Translations under genes and position numbers: made by a program
Assembly: GCF_000226255.1 (NCBI RefSeq)
Contig: NZ_AGFG01000034.1
Location: 131,672 to 195,671 of the forward strand
Source of the DNA: Desulfovibrio sp. A2
GTDB taxonomy: Bacteria > Desulfobacterota > Desulfovibrionia > Desulfovibrionales > Desulfovibrionaceae
DNA: 64,000 bases
Direction of reading: 5' to 3'
Shown: piece by piece, positions 53,984 to 60,909 of the stretch
Position numbering within the stretch: the stretch's first letter is position 1
How the letters are laid out: every line of letters starts with the position of its first letter
Notes under the pieces: model-generated
Database searches by the model: none
Told to the model about the DNA's origin: nothing
Seen by the model: only the letters and a program-made list of their open reading frames with translations

Positions 53984-56161
53984 ATGCTGCAACGCCCCCC
54001 CCGCATCCTTACCATCGACGACGACATCAACGTCCGCTCCAACCTGGTCGCCTATCTTGAAGACAGCGGCTTCGAGGTGTTCGAGGCGGAAAACGGCCGC
54101 CGTGGGCTCGAGGTGTTCGCCGAACACGCTCCCGACCTCGTGCTGGTGGACCTGCGCATGCCCGTCATGGGCGGCATGGAGGTGCTGGAGCACCTGCGCG
54201 CGGAAGCCCCGGACGTGCCGGTCATCGTGGTGTCTGGCGTGGGCGTGCTGGAAGAGGCAGTGGAGGCCCTGCGCCACGGCGCTTGGGACTACGTGACCAA
54301 GCCGGTCACGGACATGCGCGTGCTGGAACACGCCGTGAACAAGGCGCTGGAGCGCGCCCGCCTGCTGGAGGAGCGCAAGCGCTACCGCGAGCACCTCGAA
54401 CAGGAGGTGCAGGAACGCACCCGCGAACTGCGCGAGACCAATGAACGCCTGGTGGAATACCAGGCCCTGCTGCAGGAGAAGAACCAGTTCCTGGAGGCGC
54501 TGGTGGAGGGCATGCCCAACCCGGTGTTCTACAAGACGCTGGAGGGCAACTACATCGGCTGCAACCGCGCCTTCAGCAAGCTGATCGGGCGCACGCCCGA
54601 AGATATCGTGGGCCGTTCGGTGCACGAAATCCTGCCGCAGGAGCTGGCCTGCCGCGTCGATGAGTCCAGCCGCCGCCTCGATAACGACGACGACGGTGCG
54701 GGCTACTCGTGCATGATCGACCTGCGCGACGCCGACGGCGAGGACCGGGTGCTGGTGCTGTACAAGAGCTATTTCCGCGACCGCACCGGCCAGCGCGCGG
54801 GCGAGGTGGGCACCTTCCTCGACGTCACCGAGCTGAAGCGCAAGGAAGCCCAGATCGTCCACCAGGCCACCCACGATGAACTGACCGGCCTGCCCAACCG
54901 GGTTGGGCTGCGCCAGCGCATGGAAGACCACGCCCGCACGGGCGGGCCAGCCGCGCGGCTGGCCGTGCTGTATCTGGACATGGACAATTTCAAGACCGTC
55001 AACGACAGCCTGGGCCACGCCGTGGGCGACGAACTGCTGCGCGCCGTGGCGGGCCGCCTGGTGGGCATGGCCCCCCGGCGCGAGATGGTGGCGCGTCTTG
55101 GCGGTGACGAGTTCGTGATGCTGCTGCCCCTGTCGCCCGACGGCGACGGCGAGGCGGCCGAGGCGGAATCGACCCGCATTCACGAGGCGTTCTCCCGCCC
55201 CTTCAACGCCGCCGACCACGAACTGTACGTCATGCCCTCCATCGGCATCAGCGTGTCGCCGGACGATGGCCGCGACCCCGCCACCCTGCTGAAGAACGCG
55301 GAAATCGCCATGTACCGCGCCAAGGAACAGGGCGGCGCGCGGTTCCTCCGCTTCACCCAGGCCATGAACGACGACGTGACCCGGCGGCTGGCCATCGAAA
55401 AGAGCATCCGCAAGGGGCTGGAAAACGACGAATTCGTGGTGTTCTACCAGCCGCGCGTGGACATCATGGCCGGGCAGGTCACCGGCATGGAGGCGCTGGT
55501 GCGCTGGGCGCGGCCCGACGGCACCCTGGTGCCGCCGCTGGAATTCATCCCCGTGGCCGAGGACACGGGCCTCGTGGTGGCGCTGGGCGAACGGGTGCTG
55601 CGCGACGCGTGCATCCAGACCCGGCGCTGGACCGACGAACTCGGCCCCCTGCGCATTGCCGTGAACATCTCGGCCCGGCAGTTCCAGCCGGACCTGCTGG
55701 ACCGGGTGGAGGCGGCGCTTGCCGAATCGGGCCTGCCGCCCTCGCAGTTGGAGCTGGAAATCACCGAAACCACCATGATGCGCGACCTGCCGACCTCGGT
55801 GGCCATTCTGGAGCGGCTGGCGGAACGGGGCATCTCCATCGCCATCGACGATTTCGGCACCGGGCATTCCTCGCTGTACTACCTGAAGAATTTTCCCATC
55901 GACACCATCAAGATCGACCGTTCGTTCGTGCGCGACGTGCCCGGCGACGAGGGCGACGCCACCATCGTCTCCACCATCGTCACCATGGGGCGCAACCTGT
56001 CGCTGAACGTGGTGGCCGAAGGCGTGGAGACCGACGACCAGCTCGACTTCCTGCGCGCCCACGGCTGCCGCGAGGTGCAGGGCTACTACTACAGCAAGCC
56101 CCTGCCCGCCAACGGCTTCGAGAAGTGGATGCGCGAGGCCCTGGCGGCGGGCCGGAAATAG
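53984..56161 (+). CDS. Response regulator with PAS, GGDEF and EAL domains
   Basis: 725-aa soluble protein. Receiver domain at about 5-122 with acidic pocket D12-D13 and phospho-acceptor D56 (VLVDLRMP) plus K in VTKPV; coiled coil at about 130-165; PAS at about 165-285; GGDEF at about 300-455 with LGGDEF near 372; EAL at about 480-720 with GMEALVRW near 500, NISARQF, ELEITET, DDFGTGHSSL and KIDRSF. Phosphorelay input to c-di-GMP output, and both catalytic cores look intact. No kinase gene is adjacent. ATG at 53984 has only a weak upstream site. Confidence 0.92.
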   Translation: MLQRPPRILTIDDDINVRSNLVAYLEDSGFEVFEAENGRRGLEVFAEHAPDLVLVDLRMPVMGGMEVLEHLRAEAPDVPVIVVSGVGVLEEAVEALRHGAWDYVTKPVTDMRVLEHAVNKALERARLLEERKRYREHLEQEVQERTRELRETNERLVEYQALLQEKNQFLEALVEGMPNPVFYKTLEGNYIGCNRAFSKLIGRTPEDIVGRSVHEILPQELACRVDESSRRLDNDDDGAGYSCMIDLRDADGEDRVLVLYKSYFRDRTGQRAGEVGTFLDVTELKRKEAQIVHQATHDELTGLPNRVGLRQRMEDHARTGGPAARLAVLYLDMDNFKTVNDSLGHAVGDELLRAVAGRLVGMAPRREMVARLGGDEFVMLLPLSPDGDGEAAEAESTRIHEAFSRPFNAADHELYVMPSIGISVSPDDGRDPATLLKNAEIAMYRAKEQGGARFLRFTQAMNDDVTRRLAIEKSIRKGLENDEFVVFYQPRVDIMAGQVTGMEALVRWARPDGTLVPPLEFIPVAEDTGLVVALGERVLRDACIQTRRWTDELGPLRIAVNISARQFQPDLLDRVEAALAESGLPPSQLELEITETTMMRDLPTSVAILERLAERGISIAIDDFGTGHSSLYYLKNFPIDTIKIDRSFVRDVPGDEGDATIVSTIVTMGRNLSLNVVAEGVETDDQLDFLRAHGCREVQGYYYSKPLPANGFEKWMREALAAGRK

Positions 56162-56213
56162 CGCCAGCCCAAAAGCGCCGCGCAGGCGGGGCAAGGACGG
56201 CACGCAAAAAAAC

Positions 56214-56244
56214 GGGGGCCGGATGCGTACAGCATCCGGCCCCC
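56214..56244. terminator. Bidirectional terminator, strong on the minus strand
   Basis: Perfect 13-bp stem GGGGGCCGGATGC / GCATCCGGCCCCC with GTACA loop. On the minus strand it is followed by CGTTTTTTTG. It ends transcripts from the minus-strand genes to its right and probably the regulator gene too. Confidence 0.85.
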
Positions 56245-56355
56245 GATTCATTGCGTCGTCCGGTGCCGTGAAGAGAAAAGACTAGGGGATGTAGCCAACT
56301 TCGTTTTTTTGCTCGTTGGCAAGGAAAACAAGCTTGCCATGAGGGAGTGCGGCAG

Positions 56356-56383
56356 CCGTTAGGCGAGCTTGCGAGCCTTACGG
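56356..56383. repeat. REP-like palindrome, copy 4
   Basis: 28 bases CCGTTAGGCGAGC-TT-GCGAGCCTTACGG, inside element A3. Flanks GCAG and CTGGCGACCGC as in copy 1. Confidence 0.75.
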
Positions 56384-56429
56384 CTGGCGACCGCACCGCG
56401 TACTCTTATCGTATTCGACCGAGCCTTAG

Positions 56430-56462
56430 CCGTTAGGCGAGCGCGTAGCGCGAGTCTTACGG
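56430..56462. repeat. REP-like palindrome, copy 5
   Basis: 33 bases CCGTTAGGCGAGCGCG-T-AGCGCGAGTCTTACGG, preceded by GCCTTAG and followed by ATAAGGAC as in copy 2. Confidence 0.75.
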
Positions 56463-56534
56463 ATAAGGACAGCAAGGCTATGGCAAACGAAGTTTGACGC
56501 CGCCAACGGGCAAAAGGACAAGTTGGATACGCCC

Positions 56535-56885
56535 CTAGACCTGCCCTCGCCCCAAGGTAAGCATCCTCGGCATGCTGCGCGTGGCCTGGCGGTAGCCGCA
56601 CAGGCGCTGCGACTCGCGGCGGGACTGCTGCAACTGGGTGCGGATGTTGTCGTGCAGCCGGCGGGCTTCCTCGGTCAGACGGCCCTGCAGGCATTGCAGG
56701 CGCTGCAACTTGTCGCGCAGGTCGTCGAGGGCGGCCGGGTCGCGGCGGCTCCAGGCCATCTCCACCAGTTCCGCCCGCTCGCGCGAGGAGGATTCGGCGG
56801 CGTCCACGTCGCCGGACGCAAGGGCGCCCAGTTCGCGCTCGCCCAGTTGCAGGGCCATGTCGAGCAGGGAAAGGCTGTCGGCCAT
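56535..56885 (-). CDS. Small coiled-coil protein, FliT/FlgN chaperone-like
   Basis: 116-aa, almost all helical and highly charged (MADSLSLLDMALQLGERELG, then RERAELVEMAWSRRD, LRDKLQRLQCLQGRLTEEARRLHDNIRTQLQQSRRESQRLCGYRQA). Size and layout fit flagellar export chaperones of the FliT/FlgN type, but no diagnostic motif settles it. AAGGGG upstream of the ATG; starts five bases after the stop of the 201-aa gene, so they form an operon. Stop overlaps palindromic element A3. Confidence 0.7.
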   Translation of the reverse strand: MADSLSLLDMALQLGERELGALASGDVDAAESSSRERAELVEMAWSRRDPAALDDLRDKLQRLQCLQGRLTEEARRLHDNIRTQLQQSRRESQRLCGYRQATRSMPRMLTLGRGQV

Positions 56886-56890
56886 GGCGG

Positions 56891-57496
56891 CTACCCCTTG
56901 CTGGCCTGGCGGATGTCCTCGCGCAGGGCCTGGATGACCTTCTTCCAGGTTTCGCAGGCGGGCAGGAATTCGTATTCCAGCAGGTCCGCCAGCAGAATCC
57001 AGTCCTCGTTTTCCAGCACTTCGGTCATTTCGCCGAGCAGGTCGGAAAAACGTTCCACGTTGTCGCTGAAATCCTTGGTGACGCGCAGCGAGAACTCGTT
57101 GCGCAGCACGCCGATCATGCCCATGAAGTCGCGGGTCACTTCCAGCAGGTCCTGGAACATGTCCAGCGCCTCGGCGTCGTCGGCCTGGCGGAACAGGGTG
57201 GCCACCTGGCGCGAGCCGTCGGTCATCACCTGCACCACCTTGTACAGTTCGCGGGTGATGTTCACGGCCATTTCGCCCACGGGCATGCTGCGTATTTCCA
57301 CGGAGCGGATGTCGCGCTGCTCGATGTCCTCGGCCTGGTGGGGATAGATTTCCGAGAACGCCTCGTCGTTGACGAGCACGTCGGTGACCACGCGGTTCTC
57401 GAGGTAGCTGCCCTCCATCACCTTGACGAGGATTTCTTCGAGATTCGCGAAATTTTCCAGTTTGATGTCGGCCTGGCGGCCATCGATTACGATCAT
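56891..57496 (-). CDS. Conserved hypothetical helical protein
   Basis: 201-aa cytoplasmic, acidic protein with no family I recognise. The first 70 residues are mixed (MIVIDGRQADIKLENFANLEEILVKVMEG...), the rest is long amphipathic helix (MAVNITRELYKVVQVMTDGSRQVATLF..., LLEVTRDFMGMIGVLRNEFSL...). AGGAGGGAG precedes the ATG at 57496. It is translated just ahead of the FliT/FlgN-like gene. A flagellar or export partner is a guess from that neighbour. Confidence 0.8.
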   Translation of the reverse strand: MIVIDGRQADIKLENFANLEEILVKVMEGSYLENRVVTDVLVNDEAFSEIYPHQAEDIEQRDIRSVEIRSMPVGEMAVNITRELYKVVQVMTDGSRQVATLFRQADDAEALDMFQDLLEVTRDFMGMIGVLRNEFSLRVTKDFSDNVERFSDLLGEMTEVLENEDWILLADLLEYEFLPACETWKKVIQALREDIRQASKG

Positions 57497-57665
57497 GGGG
57501 TCTCCCTCCTGCATCCCGGCACCGGGAAATTTTGTCACGTCCGCCTGCAATAAAGCAAAAAGCGGGCCATGCACCGGGAATCAAGCTCCGGCATTGGTCA
57601 TGCGCCATACGGCGGACGGCGTGAGAAGAAAACGGAGAGGCGACGGAAAAGCGGGGGGAGGGGCG

Positions 57666-59402
57666 TCAGGCCGAAGCTTCGAGATGGGCAAGCCACGCGC
57701 GAACCAGGCCACGATAGGCCGCCGCCAGCGCCAGCACGGAATCCAGCGCGCCGCCGGCCCCCTGCGACTCGCACAGCCACAGGTGGCCGAGCACGTTGAA
57801 CAGGCCGCTGTTGTCCCACAACGCCTGCACGCGGCCCACGGTGCCGAGGAAGCGCGATTTGGCCATGTCCGAGGGGCGCACCTTCAGCAGTCCGCCCTGC
57901 TCGCCCATGAGGTGCAACAGCGCGTCCGCCTGGCGCAGTTCGTCCACCGCGCGGGCGCGCACCGCGTCGGAAAGGACGCAGGGGCCTTGCGGCGGCCAGA
58001 GGGAATGGCCGGAACGGGGCTCCGCCGTCTGCTCCGCGGGATGCGGGGCCGCCGGGCGGGAACCGCTCCGGTCAAGAAACTGACGATAGAAATGGCGTTG
58101 CAGGCGAATCCAGCGGGTGCGGTCTTCGTCCTCGTGCCCGGACAGCGAGACAAGGTCCATGAACCCGCGACCGGGCATGGGGAGAGAGGCAGTGGAGAGG
58201 GCGGCGGGGTCCGCCTCGCGCAGGGAGCGCCACACCCGCGCCTCGCGAAGAGCACCCGCCGTGGGGTCGCCCTGCGGCCAGCCTTCGGCGGCCAGTTGGC
58301 TGCGGGCAAGGTCGAACACGGTGGCGGCGGAAATGACGTGGCGGCAACGCTCGGCGTGCGGACAGGGCGCGCCGAACGGGCACGGGTGGCAGTCCAGCGC
58401 GGGTTCCAGGCAGCAGCAGTCCTCTCGATAGGGGCCGGTGTCCCACGGTTGCGCCGTGGCCAGAAAGATGGCCAGCACCGGCACGTCCAGCCCGGCGGCA
58501 AGGTGCATGGTGCCGGTGTCGTTGGTGACCAGCAGACGCATGTGGCGCAGGGTGGCGGCCAACTGCGGCAGACTGGTGGCGCCGATGAGGTCGATGCACG
58601 GGACCTGGTCCGCGCCAGTGGTTGCGGCGTCCTCCGCCAGCGCGGCGCGCAGCCGTTCGCCCAGCTTGCGTTCGCCGCCCGCGCCCAGCAGCACCGGCAC
58701 CAGGCGCAGCTCGCGCCACAGCCGTGCGGCCAGCGCCGCGAAGTGGGCCACCGGCCAACGGCGGCGCTCCTCGCTGGCCCCAAGCTGCATGGCCACGTAC
58801 CCGGCATGGTCCGGCGGCGCGGCTTGCGCCAGCCGTGCCCCGGCTTCCGCCAAGGCGTCCGGCAGCGGCGCGCGCAACGCGTACACCGGGTCCACCCCAC
58901 CCACGCCCGCCGCCATGCGGAACAGATCCACCAGGTTGAACGGACTGCACCCGCGCTGCCGGGTGGAGGCTTGCAAGAACGCCGACCACGGGTCCGCGTT
59001 GACCCCGAACCCGAACGGGTCCAGGCCGAAGCCGCGCAGGTCGCCCCCGTCTCCCCCGCCGCCCCCGTTGCCCGCCAGCAGACGCGCCAGCAGGCGGCCG
59101 CCCAGCGTGGCCGTGAGGTTCAGCACCGCGTCATGGGCATAGGCGGAGTGCAGCCGGTCGGCCCACGTCATCAGCCCAGCCGTGCAGACCCGCCAGTCGC
59201 CGCCGGGCTGCACGCCCGCCAACAACGCCGAGCCCGGCAGGGCGACCACGTGGTCCACGCCCTCCAGCAGCGCAGCCGCCCCGGCAAAATTCTCCAGACA
59301 CACCAACCCCACCCGGTGCCCCTGGGCGCGCAGGCCATGCACCACCGGCTGCGTTTGCAGCAGATCGCCGAAGCGGGTCAGGTTCACCAGCAGAAGGTTC
59401 AT
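57666..59402 (-). CDS. Glycosyltransferase family 9 (heptosyltransferase-like) with C-terminal extension
   Basis: 578-aa protein. GT-B fold: N-terminal MNLLLVNLTRFGDLLQTQPVVHGLRAQGHRVGLVC with the family's conserved acidic loop, and the C-terminal nucleotide-sugar site VTNDTGTMHLAAGLDVPVLAIFLAT at about residues 290-315. A Cys-rich segment (CCCLEP...CHPCPFGAPCPHAERC) at about 330-352 is typical of one subclass of these enzymes in Desulfovibrio. Residues 420-578 form an extra helical domain. AAGGAT upstream. It may add sugars to LPS or flagellin; the nearby chaperone-like gene favours flagellar glycosylation but does not prove it. Confidence 0.85.
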   Translation of the reverse strand: MNLLLVNLTRFGDLLQTQPVVHGLRAQGHRVGLVCLENFAGAAALLEGVDHVVALPGSALLAGVQPGGDWRVCTAGLMTWADRLHSAYAHDAVLNLTATLGGRLLARLLAGNGGGGGDGGDLRGFGLDPFGFGVNADPWSAFLQASTRQRGCSPFNLVDLFRMAAGVGGVDPVYALRAPLPDALAEAGARLAQAAPPDHAGYVAMQLGASEERRRWPVAHFAALAARLWRELRLVPVLLGAGGERKLGERLRAALAEDAATTGADQVPCIDLIGATSLPQLAATLRHMRLLVTNDTGTMHLAAGLDVPVLAIFLATAQPWDTGPYREDCCCLEPALDCHPCPFGAPCPHAERCRHVISAATVFDLARSQLAAEGWPQGDPTAGALREARVWRSLREADPAALSTASLPMPGRGFMDLVSLSGHEDEDRTRWIRLQRHFYRQFLDRSGSRPAAPHPAEQTAEPRSGHSLWPPQGPCVLSDAVRARAVDELRQADALLHLMGEQGGLLKVRPSDMAKSRFLGTVGRVQALWDNSGLFNVLGHLWLCESQGAGGALDSVLALAAAYRGLVRAWLAHLEASA

Positions 59403-59490
59403 GGCGCATCCTTACCGTGAGCAGGTCCGAAAGGAAACGGGGGCTGGAGGCATGTATTCCCGCGTTGCAGCAAGCGTACAGGGCATTTTC

Positions 59491-59639
59491 AGGTGGCGCT
59501 GTCGCAAGAGGGATTTTTGTTCTCTGCCGAGGAAGATCGCCTTTTTATGGAGGGAGTGTACTCTTATCGTACTCGACCGGAATAAAAAGGCGATCTGACG
59601 AAGGCAGAGGCAAAAAGACCCTTGCGACGGTGCCACCTA
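59491..59639 (-). repeat. Long palindromic element A4, after the RlpA lipoprotein gene
   Basis: Outer arms AGGTGGC.C.GTCGCAAG.G..TTTTTG.CTCTGCC (59491-59528) pair with 59604-59639, which includes the TAG of the RlpA gene. Inner arms AGATCGCCTTTTTAT (59534-59548) / ATAAAAAGGCGATCT (59582-59596) are a perfect 15-bp match. Centre AGGGAGTGTACTCTTATCGT then ACTCGACCGGA equals element A1, without REP insertions. Confidence 0.88.
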
Positions 59640-60416
59640 GTCGGCCACCACGAAGTTGACCGGGAAATCCACCTTCAACTTCTCACGCATGCGCTCGGCC
59701 TCGCTCAGGGTGCTCCACGGGCCCACCTGAACGCGCCAGAAGCGGACCATGTCGGCCCAGTACATGCGGGCGTTCCAGCCCTGGCCTTGCAGACGCGTCA
59801 CCAGGCGGCTGGCGTTGTCCTTGTTGGCGAAGGCCCCCACCTGCACGTAGAAGCGACCGGTCATGTCGCCGTCCTGCAGGCCGGGCACGTCACCCACGCT
59901 TTCCACGCGCACCCGCGCGGTGCCGGGGCCCAGCATGCCGATCTGGTTGGCGGCGGTGTTGGTCAGGTCGATGATGCGGTCGCCCACGAAGGGCCCCCGG
60001 TCGTTGACGCGCACCGTGGTGGACCGGCCGTTCTGCAGGTTGGTCACCTTGACCACGGTATTGAACGGCAGCAGCTTGTGCGCGGCCGTCAGGCCGTACA
60101 TGTCGTAGATTTCGCCGTTGGCGGTCTTGCGGCCGTGAAAATCCTTGCCGTACCAAGAGGCCACGCCCTCTTCCGAAAACCCGTGCGCCGAAAGCAGCGG
60201 ATGGTAGGTCTTGCCCAGCACCGTGTAGGGCTTGGCGCGCGGCCCCTGCGGCTCTCCCTTGGGGTACTTCACGGTCTGGTCCGAGGACGGCGCGGAAATG
60301 CGGCGCGAACCGGAGCCGCAGCCCGTGGCCAGCAGCGCGGCAAGCAGCAGCAGAACGACAATAAGGACGGGACGGGACGGCGCGAGACAGGAGGGGCGGG
60401 GACTGTCGAAGGGCAT
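59637..60416 (-). CDS. rlpA: RlpA-like lipoprotein with SPOR domain
   Basis: 259-aa outer-membrane lipoprotein candidate. Signal peptide with lipobox LLATGC (Cys33). RlpA double-psi barrel at about 88-180 with GVASWYGKDFHGRKTANGE, LTAAHKLLPFNTVVKVTNLQNG and VRVNDRGPFVGDRIIDLTNTAANQIG; SPOR domain at about 190-258. GGAG five bases before ATG 60416. Role: binds septal glycan, possibly a lytic transglycosylase. Paralogue of the exported RlpA at 53021. Confidence 0.94.
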   Translation of the reverse strand: MPFDSPRPSCLAPSRPVLIVVLLLLAALLATGCGSGSRRISAPSSDQTVKYPKGEPQGPRAKPYTVLGKTYHPLLSAHGFSEEGVASWYGKDFHGRKTANGEIYDMYGLTAAHKLLPFNTVVKVTNLQNGRSTTVRVNDRGPFVGDRIIDLTNTAANQIGMLGPGTARVRVESVGDVPGLQDGDMTGRFYVQVGAFANKDNASRLVTRLQGQGWNARMYWADMVRFWRVQVGPWSTLSEAERMREKLKVDFPVNFVVAD

Positions 60417-60862
60417 CAAGGCTCCGTCGGGTTGCGCCGGATACGGCGGGTGCGGCGGCCATGAGCGAATCATGACGCAATCGGGCGGCAGCGAAAACCG
60501 GCAGTTCTGACTAGCACGACATGCGGGAGCAACGGGCCGACCATAAAGCTCCGGGCATGGCAGGCGCGACGCGCCGTGCGCTGCCCGGACTGTTACCGAA
60601 AACCGGCGCGCACGCAACTGCTTGCACATCCGCCAGCCACGGAACGCAGCAGGCCGCGTCGGCTGTATCGCCGTCCCGCTCCGGGCCGTCCGCTGCGGTT
60701 GGTCGCCCGGCATGGCGACATGGCGTGGCCGCCCGCAGCAGTCGCCCCCTGCCGCGAAACGGACCGGCCGTCTGTTTCGCGCCGCCCCGGCCCGTGCACG
60801 GGGCGGCCATGTTCCACGGCGCCCTGCCCCGACGGACACGCCACTGGCTAACCCCACAAACG
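60417..60862. other. Intergenic, no gene seen
   Basis: About 445 bases between the RlpA lipoprotein gene and the terminator of the citrate synthase-like gene, GC-rich, with no frame preceded by a ribosome-binding site. The RlpA promoter should be here. Confidence 0.4.
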
Positions 60863-60895
60863 AAAAAGGCCCGGAAGCGTCGCCGCTCCCGGGCC
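60863..60895 (-). terminator. Strong intrinsic terminator after the citrate synthase-like gene
   Basis: Stem GGCCCGGAAGCG / CGCTCCCGGGCC (one mismatch) with TCGC loop, followed on the minus strand by TTTTTCG. Lies 15 bases past the stop at 60910. Confidence 0.88.
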
Positions 60896-60909
60896 TTTCC
60901 AATCGGTCA

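Larger units (their letters stand above)
56282..56538 (-). repeat. Long palindromic element A3, after the FliT/FlgN-like gene
   Basis: Outer arms CTAGGGG..GTA.CCAACTT ... GCTCGTTGGC (56282-56320) pair with GCCAACGGGC ... AGTTGGATACGCCCCTAG (56502-56538), which takes in the TAG of the gene at 56535. Inner arms CTTGCCAT / ATGGCAA. The centre keeps TACTCTTATCGTATTCGACC but is interrupted by two REP-like palindromes. Confidence 0.85.
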
